From NCBI GenBank assembly GCA_947630045.1, contig CANRGC010000005.1, forward strand, positions 49,751-113,750: a stretch of DNA of 64,000 bases, given 5' to 3'. The position numbers and the translations under genes were made by a program. Origin of the DNA: Candidatus Gastranaerophilales bacterium (GTDB taxonomy: Bacteria > Cyanobacteriota > Vampirovibrionia > Gastranaerophilales > Gastranaerophilaceae). This document shows, piece by piece, positions 52,700 to 62,800 of this stretch (its first letter is position 1; the number at the start of each line of letters is the position of its first letter). The notes beneath the pieces are model-generated. The model searched no databases. It was not told the DNA's origin and was given only the letters and a program-made list of their open reading frames with translations.

Positions 52700-54121
52700 A
52701 TGACAAAGACTATTTTTGAAAAAACAGTTAATAATATTTCAACAAAACCGCTTTTTAAAAAAACGGAAAAATATGACGGGGAATTTAAAAGAGTTTCAAA
52801 ACTAAACATCCCCGAAGTTTCCGAAATAGAGGTTATGCGCCATTATAAAGAGCTTTCCGATAAAAATTTTTGTATAGAAAAAGGTTTTTATCCTCTCGGT
52901 TCCTGTACAATGAAATATAACCCCAGAGTAAATGAAGAAGTTGTTAATTATGAAGGATATTTAAATCTTCACCCGAACCAACCGGATGAAGACTGTCAAG
53001 GTGCGCTTTGCGTTATGTATAAATTGCAGGAAGCAATTAAAATTATAACCGGAATGGACGCTGTCACCCTTCAGCCAATGGCGGGAGCTCATGGCGAATT
53101 AACGGGAATGATGATAATTAAAAAATATTTTGAAAAAAACAATGAGAACAGAAAAAAAGTCATTATTCCGGACTCCGCCCATGGCACAAACCCCGCAAGC
53201 GCCACAATGGCGGGTTTTAATGTTGTTGAAATTAAGTCAAACGAAAAAGGACTTGTCGATATTGAGGAATTAAAAAAAGTCGTTGACAAAGACACTGCAG
53301 CAATAATGATGACAAACCCGAACACACTCGGGCTTTTTGAAGAAGAAATTCTTGAAATTTCCGATATAATGCACAAAAACGGCTCACTTTTATATTATGA
53401 CGGCGCAAACCTTAACGCTATAATGGGTTTTACAAACCCGAGAGTAATGGGCTTTGATGTTGTTCACATAAACCTTCATAAAACCTTTTCCACCCCCCAT
53501 GGCGGTGGCGGACCCGGAGCGGGACCGGTTGCGGTAGTTTCAAAACTGGCGGAATTTTTGCCTGTTCCTTTAATTGAAAAATCAGGCGAAAAATATATAA
53601 GAAATTATGACAGAAAACACTCAATCGGAAAAGTCGGAGCATTTTTCGGCAATTTTAGCGTTTTATTGCGTGCATACACTTATATTTTAATGCTCGGCAA
53701 AAATTTAAAACAGGTTTCCTGTGATGCCGTTTTAAATGCAAATTATCTGAAAGAAAAATTAAAAAAATATTATAAACCGGCGTATGAAACAAAATCTATG
53801 CATGAATTTGTTCTGACATGCGAAAATTTACATGATAAAAACATCACCACCTTAAAAATTGCAAAAAGGCTTATGGATTTTGATATTCACCCGCCCACGG
53901 TATATTTTCCTTTGATTATTCATGAAGCAATGATGATTGAACCCACTGAAACCGAATCAAAAGAAGTCTTAGATAATTTTATAAATGTTATGATTAAAAT
54001 TATGAATGAGGTTGAACTTTGCCCAGAAAATTTTGATGATTACCCGAAAACAACAAATGTAAGAAAGATTGACGAAGTTTTGGCGGCAAGAAAACCAGAC
54101 TTAAGATATAAAAATGAATGA
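52700..54121 (+). CDS. gcvPB: Glycine dehydrogenase (decarboxylating) subunit 2
   Basis: A 473-residue P-protein beta-type subunit of the glycine cleavage system, which decarboxylates glycine on PLP. Two-subunit P proteins are found in many anaerobes and Gram-positives. Landmarks: YPLGSCTMKYNPRVNE near residue 64, LQPMAGAHGELTGM, IPDSAHGTNPASATMAGF, MTNPNTLGLFE, and the PLP lysine segment INLHKTFSTPHGGGGPGAGPV (near residue 260). Length is normal. Subunit 1 (gcvPA), gcvT and gcvH are not in the window, so the system is dispersed. The start is probably leaderless. The end overlaps queA by 8 nt. Confidence 0.95.
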   Translation: MTKTIFEKTVNNISTKPLFKKTEKYDGEFKRVSKLNIPEVSEIEVMRHYKELSDKNFCIEKGFYPLGSCTMKYNPRVNEEVVNYEGYLNLHPNQPDEDCQGALCVMYKLQEAIKIITGMDAVTLQPMAGAHGELTGMMIIKKYFEKNNENRKKVIIPDSAHGTNPASATMAGFNVVEIKSNEKGLVDIEELKKVVDKDTAAIMMTNPNTLGLFEEEILEISDIMHKNGSLLYYDGANLNAIMGFTNPRVMGFDVVHINLHKTFSTPHGGGGPGAGPVAVVSKLAEFLPVPLIEKSGEKYIRNYDRKHSIGKVGAFFGNFSVLLRAYTYILMLGKNLKQVSCDAVLNANYLKEKLKKYYKPAYETKSMHEFVLTCENLHDKNITTLKIAKRLMDFDIHPPTVYFPLIIHEAMMIEPTETESKEVLDNFINVMIKIMNEVELCPENFDDYPKTTNVRKIDEVLAARKPDLRYKNE

Positions 54122-55157
54122 TTTAAAGTTATCAGATTTTGATTATGAATTACCAAACGAATTAATCGCAAAACACCCTTTAGAAAAACGTGATTTTGCA
54201 AGAATGCTTGTTTTAGACAGAAAAACAGGCAAGGTTGAACATAAACATTTTTATGACTTTGTTGATTATTTAAATAAAGATGATATTGTCGTTTTAAATA
54301 ATACAAAAGTTATTCCCGCAAGGCTTTTTGCCAAAAAAGAAACGGGCGCCAAAATTGAAGTTCTTCTTATAAACCCCCTTGAAAACAATCTCTGGAATGC
54401 AATTATAAGAAATTCCAAACGCCTAAAAACGGGCGATATTGTTAAAGTTTCGGATGAATTAAGCATTTTAATTAAAGAAAAAAACGAAGATATTGACGGA
54501 AATATTCCAAAACACAAAGTAGAGCTTTTGTATGAAGGAACAAACCCCGATGAAATTTTAAACAAATTCGGCTCAATTCCCCTTCCCCCTTATATGGAAC
54601 GAGAAGCCACAAAACAAGATAAAGAAGATTATAATACCGTCTATGCAAAAATTTCAGGTTCTGTTGCCTCACCGACGGCAGGGCTGCATTTTACAAACGA
54701 AATTTTAGAAAAACTTAAACAAAAAGGGGTAAAAATTGCAAATATTACTCTAAACGTCGGGCTTGGAACTTTTTTACCCGTTAAATGCGAAGACATTAAA
54801 AAACACAAAATGCACAGCGAAAAATATACCATATCAAAAGAAACAGCCGATATTATAAATAACAAAAAAGGAAGAGTTTTTTGCATAGGAACAACCTCTG
54901 TTCGTTGTTTGGAATCTTGTTTTCAAAAATACGGAAAAATTGTTCCCACGACGGATGAAACCGACATTTTTATTTATCCGCCTTTCAAATTTAAAGTCAC
55001 GGATAAACTTTTAACTAATTTTCATCTTCCGAAATCAACTCTGTTAATGTTAGTTTCCGCATTTTCAACAAAAGAAATTATGCTTGATGTTTATAAAAAA
55101 GCGGTGGAAGAAAAATACAGATTTTTTAGTTACGGAGATTGCATGTTGATTTTATGA
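54114..55157 (+). CDS. queA: S-adenosylmethionine:tRNA ribosyltransferase-isomerase
   Basis: A 347-residue enzyme that transfers the ribosyl part of SAM to preQ1 at tRNA position 34 in queuosine synthesis. Typical segments: the opening DFDYELPNELIAKHPLEKRDFARMLVLD (in part DYELPNELIAKHP), DIVVLNNTKVIPARLF, TGAKIEVLL, IPLPPYM, SVASPTAGLHFTNEIL (active-site region), NVGLGTFLPV and LLTNFHLPKSTLLMLVSAF. Length is standard. It overlaps gcvPB at its 5' end by 8 nt and the first chromate transporter gene by 4 nt (ATGA), so all form one transcript. Confidence 0.96.
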   Translation: MNDLKLSDFDYELPNELIAKHPLEKRDFARMLVLDRKTGKVEHKHFYDFVDYLNKDDIVVLNNTKVIPARLFAKKETGAKIEVLLINPLENNLWNAIIRNSKRLKTGDIVKVSDELSILIKEKNEDIDGNIPKHKVELLYEGTNPDEILNKFGSIPLPPYMEREATKQDKEDYNTVYAKISGSVASPTAGLHFTNEILEKLKQKGVKIANITLNVGLGTFLPVKCEDIKKHKMHSEKYTISKETADIINNKKGRVFCIGTTSVRCLESCFQKYGKIVPTTDETDIFIYPPFKFKVTDKLLTNFHLPKSTLLMLVSAFSTKEIMLDVYKKAVEEKYRFFSYGDCMLIL

Positions 55158-55690
55158 AACCGTCACTTTTTGAAATATTTAAATTATATTTTATAATCGG
55201 GCTTCAATTAATTGGCGGCGGATATGTTATTTACCCCCTTTTAAAAAAATATTTAATTGAAGATAAAAATCTTTTAACTGAAGATGAATTAACCGATTAT
55301 CTTGCAATAAGTCAGTGTTTACCTGGGATAATAGCTTTAAATGTTTCCATTTTCTCAGGCTATAAATTAAGAAAAATAAAAGGAGCGATTATAGCTGTTT
55401 TGGGGCTTTTGCTTCCCGCTTTTTTAATTATTTTACTTCTTGCAAACATAATTTTAACCTATCAGGAAAACCAAATTGTGAAATATTTTATGTTCGGGGT
55501 AAGACTGTCAATCATTGTTTTAATAACATCAATGCTGTATGACATTTTTAAAAAAATTATTAATTCAAAGTTTTCGATTTTTATTTTTCTTTTAATTCTT
55601 TTTGCCTCTCTTTATGCAAATATATCTCCCACATTTCTTGTTATCATAACAATTGTTATTTCTTTTTTAAAAGGAGTAAACAATGATTAA
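55154..55690 (+). CDS. Chromate transporter, short CHR family, first half
   Basis: I place the start at ATG 55154, which overlaps the queA stop as ATGA (178 residues); the longer frame opens at a TTG too close to GGAG. The protein has five or six hydrophobic segments and the CHR-domain pattern FKLYFIIGLQLIGGGYVIYPLL and LAISQCLPGIIALNVSIFSGY (GGG and PG motifs). Short CHR proteins work as pairs: ChrA in long form has two such halves in one chain. The actual substrate may be chromate, sulfate or another anion. It overlaps the second half by 8 nt. Confidence 0.86.
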   Translation: MKPSLFEIFKLYFIIGLQLIGGGYVIYPLLKKYLIEDKNLLTEDELTDYLAISQCLPGIIALNVSIFSGYKLRKIKGAIIAVLGLLLPAFLIILLLANIILTYQENQIVKYFMFGVRLSIIVLITSMLYDIFKKIINSKFSIFIFLLILFASLYANISPTFLVIITIVISFLKGVNND

Positions 55691-56231
55691 TATTACAACT
55701 TTATTATTTTTGGAATTTTTAAAAATCGGAATTTTTGCCATTGGCGGCGGATATGCAACTATTCCTTTTCTTTTTCATTTAATTGATAAATATCACTGGT
55801 TTTGGCCGAAAGATTTAACAAACATGATTGCCCTGTCAAACATGACCCCCGGACCTGTCGGAATAAACATGGCAACATATGTCGGGTTTACTACTGGCGG
55901 ATTAAAAGGAAGCCTCATGGCAACTTTGGGAATAATTACGGGACCTTTTATAATAACCCTGTTTGTAATTTTCTTTATAAATAAATATAAACAATCACAA
56001 GCTTTAAAAAACATTTTAGAAGGGGTAAAACCCGCAGCTTGCGCCCTTATAAGCGTTGTTTTAATTCAGCTTGTAAGAGATAATCTTTTTATAGACGCAA
56101 AATTTAACCCCAACGCCGTCATAATTCTTGTCGTTTTATTTTTTATTTTTAAATATACAAAGAAATTTCCGAGTTTGATTATTTTGGCGGGCGGAATTTT
56201 AGGAATTATTTCTTATATTTTCCAAAACTAA
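55683..56231 (+). CDS. Chromate transporter, short CHR family, second half
   Basis: A 182-residue partner of the preceding gene. It keeps the CHR signature FLEFLKIGIFAIGGGYATIPFLF and MIALSNMTPGPVGINMATYVG, closer to the family consensus than the first half. An AAAGGAG ribosome site lies within the upstream gene. Two adjacent half-size genes that overlap are typical of short-chain CHR systems and probably form an antiparallel heterodimer in the membrane. The 3' end overlaps the convergent gshA-type gene by 33 nt. Confidence 0.88.
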   Translation: MINITTLLFLEFLKIGIFAIGGGYATIPFLFHLIDKYHWFWPKDLTNMIALSNMTPGPVGINMATYVGFTTGGLKGSLMATLGIITGPFIITLFVIFFINKYKQSQALKNILEGVKPAACALISVVLIQLVRDNLFIDAKFNPNAVIILVVLFFIFKYTKKFPSLIILAGGILGIISYIFQN

Positions 56232-57479
56232 ATCTGCTATACACCTTTTTGATGTTGCAAGGTCAATCAGCCAATCGAGATATTTTTGTTCATTAATATC
56301 AAGGCTGTATTGAGCAAGGTATAAGATTTTCTTTATAACGGAAACCGCACTCATTTTAAGCTCGCTGACTTCAAAATTAATTCCCTTCTCAGCGGCTAAA
56401 AAGCCGTATTTTTCAAGAGAAGAAGAATTTAGCGGGGCTAAAAAGTCTAAGATTTCATCTATTGCACAATTATTATATAAAAGCCCTTTATAAATTCCCG
56501 CAATTGCAATTGCAACTTCGAGATTTTGGCTGTCATGGTTTCTTATTTCAATACAGTTTTTTAATCTTACATCAGGAAAACAAAGGCTTTGATGAATTTT
56601 ATAGTCTTCTAAATCTGCGCTGTAACCTTCATATCCCCGCTCCATAAATTCTCTGAAAGTTATTTTGCCGTCAAGATTTATATATTTATCATCTCTGACA
56701 ATAAAAATCATCGGCACATCAAGGATATAATTTGTGTAACACTCATATAAATTTTCAGATTTATCAATCAAATTTTTATAAAAAAGATTACATCTGTCAG
56801 AACCCGTATATTTCCAAGCAAATGCACGTATGCTTTTATAAGGAGTTAATTTTCCGCCCCTAAAAGGACTGTTTGCAAATAAACCCGTTAAAAAGGGGCT
56901 CATCAGACATGAAACCTTTATTTTTCTTAAGGCGTCAATTTCGTTTTCATAATCAATATTAACCTGAACACCTGCCGTTTCTCTCATCATAACGGGCGCC
57001 ATTTCACCCTTTTTAACAAGATAATCAGCCATAATTTGATATCTTCTTTTCGGAAGAATTTGCATATCTTGATAACAAGTTTTCGGGTTATTTCCGATTG
57101 CAAAAAATTTAACTCCGAATTTTTCACCTAAAACGTCAATTTGTTTAATATAATTTGCCATTAAAAATTGAATTTCATATAAATCTTTTTTAGGCGCCAG
57201 ACTGATTTCAAACTGTCCCCCCGGCTCTAAAGAAAGAGAGCTTCCTTCAATGTTTTTTGCGCCGATTATTGTTTCATTATCATAAACCGGCTCGAAATCA
57301 TTTAAAATCGAAAAATTTCTTATAATTTCATAAAGGCTTGAAAAATCAGCCTGAAGATAAGTTTTTTTATCGGTTGAAATTCTTTCATATTCAAGTCCGA
57401 CTGTTTTTTTAAAACTTTCATTTGATTTATAAAAATCAATAATATCTTCGAAATTCAGTTTTTGTAATGTTTTTTGCAT
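56199..57479 (-). CDS. gshA: Glutamate-cysteine ligase, plant/alphaproteobacterial-type
   Basis: A 426-residue ATP-dependent ligase forming gamma-glutamylcysteine, the first step to glutathione. Family motifs: GLEYERI (about 29-35), SLSLEPGGQFEISLAP, ILPKRRYQIMADYL, APVMMRETAGVQVNIDYENE, LTGLFANSPFRGGK, DVPMIFIVRD and CFPDVRLKNCIEIRNHDSQ. These match the plant-type GshA/EgtA family rather than enterobacterial GshA. A glutathione synthetase gene is not in the window, so the product may be gamma-glutamylcysteine itself. A 7-bp hairpin (57484-57502, TAATCTT/AAGATTA) lies just before the start codon on its 5' side. Confidence 0.88.
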   Translation of the reverse strand: MQKTLQKLNFEDIIDFYKSNESFKKTVGLEYERISTDKKTYLQADFSSLYEIIRNFSILNDFEPVYDNETIIGAKNIEGSSLSLEPGGQFEISLAPKKDLYEIQFLMANYIKQIDVLGEKFGVKFFAIGNNPKTCYQDMQILPKRRYQIMADYLVKKGEMAPVMMRETAGVQVNIDYENEIDALRKIKVSCLMSPFLTGLFANSPFRGGKLTPYKSIRAFAWKYTGSDRCNLFYKNLIDKSENLYECYTNYILDVPMIFIVRDDKYINLDGKITFREFMERGYEGYSADLEDYKIHQSLCFPDVRLKNCIEIRNHDSQNLEVAIAIAGIYKGLLYNNCAIDEILDFLAPLNSSSLEKYGFLAAEKGINFEVSELKMSAVSVIKKILYLAQYSLDINEQKYLDWLIDLATSKRCIADLVLENIRNNS

Positions 57480-57552
57480 AATCTAATCTTAACACAAGAT
57501 TAAATTTTTAAATTAGTCCTTCAAAACTCAACAAGAATTAAAAATTTTATTG

Positions 57553-57558
57553 TATAAT
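57553..57558 (+). promoter_or_regulatory. -10 box of rnpB
   Basis: TATAAT at 57553-57558 is 7-9 nt before the inferred 5' end of RNase P RNA near 57565-57567. No good -35 is present. Confidence 0.55.
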
Positions 57559-57565
57559 TTCATTA

Positions 57566-57893
57566 AAGTGGGCGGGTAATTACGCACTATTTTTATAGTG
57601 TGAGGAAAGTCCGAACACCCTAAGTACAAGATTGCTTGGGAAAGCCAAGTGCGTGTGAACGTGAGGAAAGTGCCACAGAAAAGTAGACTTGCGATTTTTC
57701 GCAACAGGTGCAACGGCGAGGTAAAAGCTCACCGCTTCTAAGGTGACTTAGAAGGTCATGGTAAACCCCAATCGGGTGCAAGTTTGAATTTGCAAGAAGA
57801 ATTGTACTTTTCGCATTCTTTTGAATGATTGCATAAAAAAACGCATAAGACAGATGATTACCTTAAACAGAATTCGGCTTATAGCCCACTTTT
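57566..57893 (+). ncRNA. rnpB: RNase P RNA, class A
   Basis: The catalytic RNA that matures tRNA 5' ends. Helix P1 closes the molecule: AGTGGGC (57567-57573) pairs with GCCCACT (57884-57890). The conserved P4-side block GAGGAAAGTCCGAACACC occupies 57602-57619, GTGCCACAGAAA and GGTAAACCCC follow in the middle, and ACAGAATTCGGCTTATAG just before the 3' P1 strand is the universal CR V/P4 partner. Length (about 325 nt) is normal for bacteria. The run TTTTTT after P1 may end transcription. Ends are estimated to within a few bases. Confidence 0.95.
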
Positions 57894-57968
57894 TTAAATT
57901 TCTAAACTCAATTTTTAATTGTATGTTAGAATTATATTGTTAAAATTTTAAAAGGAAGCTTTTTTATT

Positions 57969-59744
57969 ATGGAAAAAGAAATTGATTTACACACCCTTAG
58001 ACACTCTTGTTCGCATATAATGGCACAAGCCGTCCAAAATTTATATCCTCAGGCAAAACTTGCAATAGGTCCTGCGATTGATAACGGTTTTTATTACGAT
58101 TTTGATATAGAAGGTGTTTCTTTAAATGAAGAAGATTTAAAAAAAATCGAAGATGAAATGAAACGCCTCGTTAAAATGGATTTAAAATTTGAAAAACATT
58201 ATATTGAAGATGTTCAAGCGCAAATAAATGAATTTATTTCACAAGGCGAAATTTACAAAGCTGAACTTTTGGAAGAACATAAAAATGATAACCCCACTCT
58301 TTATTTAACAAAAGATAAAGACGGAAACGTTTTATTTAATGACCTTTGTTCGGGTCCGCACCTTGAAAATACAAGACCTATAAAGGCTTTCAAGCTTTTA
58401 TCCGTTGCGGGAGCATATTGGAGAGGAAATGAAAAAAATAAAATGCTCCAGAGAATTTATGCAACGGCATTTTTAAATAAAGAAGACTTAAACGCTTATG
58501 TAACAATGGTTGAAGAAGCAAAAAAACGTGACCACAGAAAGCTCGGAGTAAAGCTCGATTTATTTTCAATTCATGACGAAATAGGCTCAGGGCTTGTTTT
58601 ATGGCACCCGAATTTGGCAACGGTCAGAGAAAACATTGAAAATTATTGGAGAGAAGAACACAGAAAAAGAGGATATGTTATAGTTAACACCCCGCATATC
58701 GCAAAATCAAAACTCTGGGAAATTTCAGGACACATTGACCATTACAGAGAAAATATGTTCTTTGTTCAAAAAGAAAACGACGAAGATGACCAATTTATTA
58801 TAAAACCAATGAATTGCCCCTTCCACATTATGATTTATGCAAGCTCACGCCGTTCATATCGTGATTTGCCCATTAGAATGGCAGAACTCGGAACGGTTTA
58901 CAGAAAAGAAAAATCAGGCGCACTCGGCGGCTTAACAAGAGTTCAAGGCTTTACTCAAGACGATGCCCATATTTTCTGTACACCCGAACAATTAATTAAT
59001 GAAATTAATGAAATTATTGATTTTGTTTCGGACGCAATGAAAATTTTTAAAATGGAATTTGAAGTTGAACTTTCAACCCGCCCCGAAAGTTATGTAGGCG
59101 AACTTTCCAACTGGGAAAAAGCTGAAGCCGGCTTAAGAGAAGCTATGGATAAAAGGGGCATGAAATATGACATCAATGAAGGCGACGGCGCATTTTACGG
59201 TCCAAAAATTGATTTTAAATTTAAAGACGCAATCGGAAGAACATGGCAGTGCGCTACAATTCAGTTAGATTTCAACCTTCCCGAAAGATTTAACTTAAAA
59301 TATGTTGATAAAGACGGAGTTATGAAAACCCCGATTATGCTTCACAGAGTTGTTTTCGGCTCAATGGAAAGATTTCACGGAATTTTAACCGAACATTATG
59401 CCGGAGCTTTCCCTGTTTGGCTTGCACCAAAACAAGCGGCAATTGTTCCTATTGCAGAGCGCCACACGGAATATTGCGAAAAAATATTCCATGAAATGAA
59501 AAATAAAGGTCTGAGAGTTATTTTAGACGACAGAAATGAATCTATGAATTATAAAATCAGAGACAACCTGCAAAACGGAAAAATTCCATACGTTCTTGTT
59601 GTCGGCGATAAAGAAATTGAAACAAACACGGTTTCCGTCAGAAAAAGAGGGGTCGGACAAATCGGAGAAATGGTTCAGGAAGATTTTATTGAAAAACTCC
59701 TTATCGAAAATAAAACAAAAGGCGAAGTTGAAATAAACGCATAA
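57969..59744 (+). CDS. thrS: Threonyl-tRNA synthetase lacking the N-terminal TGS domain
   Basis: A 591-residue class II synthetase; the standard bacterial form is about 640. The chain begins directly with the editing domain (H12 and H16 in RHSCSHIMAQ, with LCSGPHL later), so the TGS domain (about 60 residues) is missing. No upstream in-frame extension exists: an AAGGAAG ribosome site lies just before the ATG and rnpB ends 75 nt earlier. The catalytic core is intact: NCPFHIMIYAS, motif 2 TVYRKEKSGALGGLTRVQGF, DDAHIF, DGAFYGPKIDF and motif 3 MLHRVVFGSMERF. The C-terminal anticodon-binding domain spans about 480-585. Terminator downstream. Confidence 0.95.
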   Translation: MEKEIDLHTLRHSCSHIMAQAVQNLYPQAKLAIGPAIDNGFYYDFDIEGVSLNEEDLKKIEDEMKRLVKMDLKFEKHYIEDVQAQINEFISQGEIYKAELLEEHKNDNPTLYLTKDKDGNVLFNDLCSGPHLENTRPIKAFKLLSVAGAYWRGNEKNKMLQRIYATAFLNKEDLNAYVTMVEEAKKRDHRKLGVKLDLFSIHDEIGSGLVLWHPNLATVRENIENYWREEHRKRGYVIVNTPHIAKSKLWEISGHIDHYRENMFFVQKENDEDDQFIIKPMNCPFHIMIYASSRRSYRDLPIRMAELGTVYRKEKSGALGGLTRVQGFTQDDAHIFCTPEQLINEINEIIDFVSDAMKIFKMEFEVELSTRPESYVGELSNWEKAEAGLREAMDKRGMKYDINEGDGAFYGPKIDFKFKDAIGRTWQCATIQLDFNLPERFNLKYVDKDGVMKTPIMLHRVVFGSMERFHGILTEHYAGAFPVWLAPKQAAIVPIAERHTEYCEKIFHEMKNKGLRVILDDRNESMNYKIRDNLQNGKIPYVLVVGDKEIETNTVSVRKRGVGQIGEMVQEDFIEKLLIENKTKGEVEINA

Positions 59745-59750
59745 AATATA

Positions 59751-59780
59751 AAACCCTTTATTTAAAAGTAAAGGGTTTTT
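59751..59780 (+). terminator. thrS terminator
   Basis: AAACCCTTTA (59751-59760) pairs with TAAAGGGTTT (59769-59778), 8-nt loop, followed by T residues. Confidence 0.87.
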
Positions 59781-59837
59781 CTTTATATAATTTAATACTC
59801 ACTTAAATTGAAAAGAGTTTTATGCTAGATTTGAAGA

Positions 59838-62800
59838 ATGAAATATGTACCGCTTCACCTTCACACAGAATACAGTTTGCTTGACGGAGCAATAAAAATT
59901 CCCGACTTATATAAATTTGCCGCAGAAAACGACATGCCCGCCGTTGCAATAACGGACCACGGAGTTATGTTCGGCTGTGCGGATATGTTTATTGCCAAAA
60001 ACGATATGTTGTCTCATATGCTCTCTGAAGAAGAACAAGAGATGAAAAAGAAAATCGAAGCAATAAAGCCCATTTTAGGGTGTGAATTTTATGTTTGTGA
60101 CGGAGAAGTTATCGGAGATGAAACCAAAAAAACAAGATATCACCTTATTTTGCTTGCAAAAAATCAAAAAGGTTATCACAATCTCTGCAAACTTGATTCA
60201 ATAGCAAGCACGGAAGCATACTATTATAAACCGAGAATTAACCATGAGCTTTTGGAAAAATATCATGAAGATGTAATTTGCCTTTCAGCTTGTATTCAAG
60301 GCGAAGCCGCAAAGTTTTTTCTTGACGGAAATGAAGAAGAAGCGGAAAAAAGAATTCAATATTATAAAAACCTTTTTAAAGAAGACTATTATATAGAGCT
60401 TCAAGACCACGGCTTAAAAGAACAAAAACAGTCAAATCCGTTTTTAATGAAAATGGCGGAAAAATATAATATTAAAACCGTTATTACAAACGATTCTCAC
60501 TATTTAAGAGCAAAAGACGCCCTCTGGCATGATACCCTTCTTTGCGAACAAACAAAATCTTCCAAAACGGATACAAACCGCTTTAAATTTTCGGTTAATG
60601 AATTTTATGTCAAAACGGTTGATGAATTAAGAAAAGCTTTCGAGTGGATGGATGAAGATTATTTCAACAAATGTATTGAAACAACCGTTGAAATTGCAGA
60701 CAAAATAGATTTCCAAATGGATAAACTTGAATTTGGAAAAACAAAAGAATATCTTCCAAAATATCCCTGCCCGAACGGACTTAGTGAAGAAGAATATTTT
60801 GACGAGCTTTGCAAAAAAGGTCTTGAAAAAAGATACGGAAGCCCAATTCCTGATTCTATAAAAGAAAGATATGAGTATGAAAAAGGGGTAATTTTCAAAA
60901 TGGGTTTCCCCGCATACTTTTTATTAACATGGGATTTTATTAACTGGGCAAAAGAAAATGACATTCCGGTAGGTCCCGGCAGAGGTTCAGCCGCAGGAAG
61001 CATTGTTGCTTATGCTCTCGGAATAACGGAACTTGATCCAATCAGGCATAATCTCTTGTTTGAAAGGTTTTTAAATCCGGAACGTATATCAATGCCTGAT
61101 ATTGATATTGACTTTTGTAAACGCAGAAGGGGCGAAGTTATTGATTATGTTTCATCCAAATGGGGGCAAGACCACGTTTGTCAGATTATCACCTTTGGCA
61201 CTCTTGCCGCAAAAGCTGCCTTAAAAGCGGTAAACAGAGTTTATGATATTGATTTTACAACAAGCAACTCTTGGGCTGCAATGATTCCTTCCGTTCCGGG
61301 AACAAAATTAAAAGACGCCCTTGTTGAAGGAACAGATTTCAGAAAGCTTTATGATTCAAATTCTGAAGCAAAAAAACTTATTGATGAGGCGCTTAATCTG
61401 GAAGGTTTGAAAAACCAAGTCGGAACGCACGCTGCGGGTGTTATTATTGCGCCGAAACCAATGTCTGAGATTATTCCTATTGCCCTTTCAAAAGAAAAAT
61501 CTACAACAACTCAATATCCCATGGCGGGAATTGAAAAAATCGGCTTGTTAAAAATGGACTTTCTCGGGCTTGAAAACTTAACCATTATCAGAGATTGCCT
61601 TAATATGGTAAAGAAAAAAACAGGGAAAGAAATTGATATAAATAATATTCCTCTTGACGATAAAAAAACATTTGAAATGTTAAGCAGAGGTGAAACGGAC
61701 ACTGTTTTTCAGCTTGAATCTCCAGGCATGAAACGTCTTGTTAAAAAATTAAAACCAACCGTTTTTGAAGATTTAGGCGCTCTTGTTGCACTTTTTAGAC
61801 CGGGACCGCTGGAAGCAGGCATGGTGGATGACTTTGTTGACAGAAAACACGGTCGTCAAAAAATTGAATATGCCCACCCTCTTTTAGAGCCTATCTTAAA
61901 AGATACATACGGCACAATTTTATATCAAGAGCAGATTATGCAAATCTTCCAAACCCTTGCAAATTATTCTCTCGGCGGCGCTGATATGGTTCGCCGTATG
62001 ATGGGTAAGAAAAAACTTCAACAAATGGCAGAGCAAAAAGGAATTTTTGTAAAAGAAGCCGTCAAAAACGGTATGAGCGAAGAAGGGGCAATTCACCTTT
62101 TTGAACAAATTGAAGCTTTTGCAAAATATTGCTTTAATAAGGCTCATTCATCCGCATATGCTTTTGTTGCTTATCAAACGGCATATTTAAAAGCACATTA
62201 TCCCGTTGAATGGATGGCTGCAAGTTTAACCTCGCAATCTAACAATCAGGAAAAAACTCAAGCATACATTCTTCAATGTCAAGCTATGGGAATTGAGGTT
62301 TTGCCGCCCGACATCAATAAATCTGACGCCGATTTCACACCCGACGGTAAAAATATAAGGTTCGGACTTGCCTCGGTTAAAAATGTCGGCAGAGGCGTTG
62401 TTGAAGAAATTATGGAGCTTAGAAAAGAAAAAGAATTTGAATCTTTATATGATTATTGCGAAAGAATGACGGGCAGAGGCGTAAATAAACTCACGGTTGA
62501 GGCGCTTATAAAAGTCGGAGCTTTTTCCCAGATTGAAAAATCAAGAAAACAACTTATTGAAAATTTGGAAAGAATTAATAAAGAAGTTATTCAAAAGAAA
62601 AATTCCAAAAAAACCGGACAGGTGAGCCTTTTTGCAAGCGCAGGAATTGACGCACAGGATATAGGGCTTCCCACGTTTGAACTTACGGGAAGTTCGGATG
62701 ATGAATATAAAGACACGGAAATTCAACAGTTTGAACACGAACTTATGGGAATTTACGTTTCAAGCCACCCTCTTTCAAGCATTAAGAATAAAATTAAATA

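Noticed and set aside
57528..57713. Short minus-strand frame over rnpB
   Set aside because: It lies within the RNase P RNA, whose conserved blocks fully explain the sequence.
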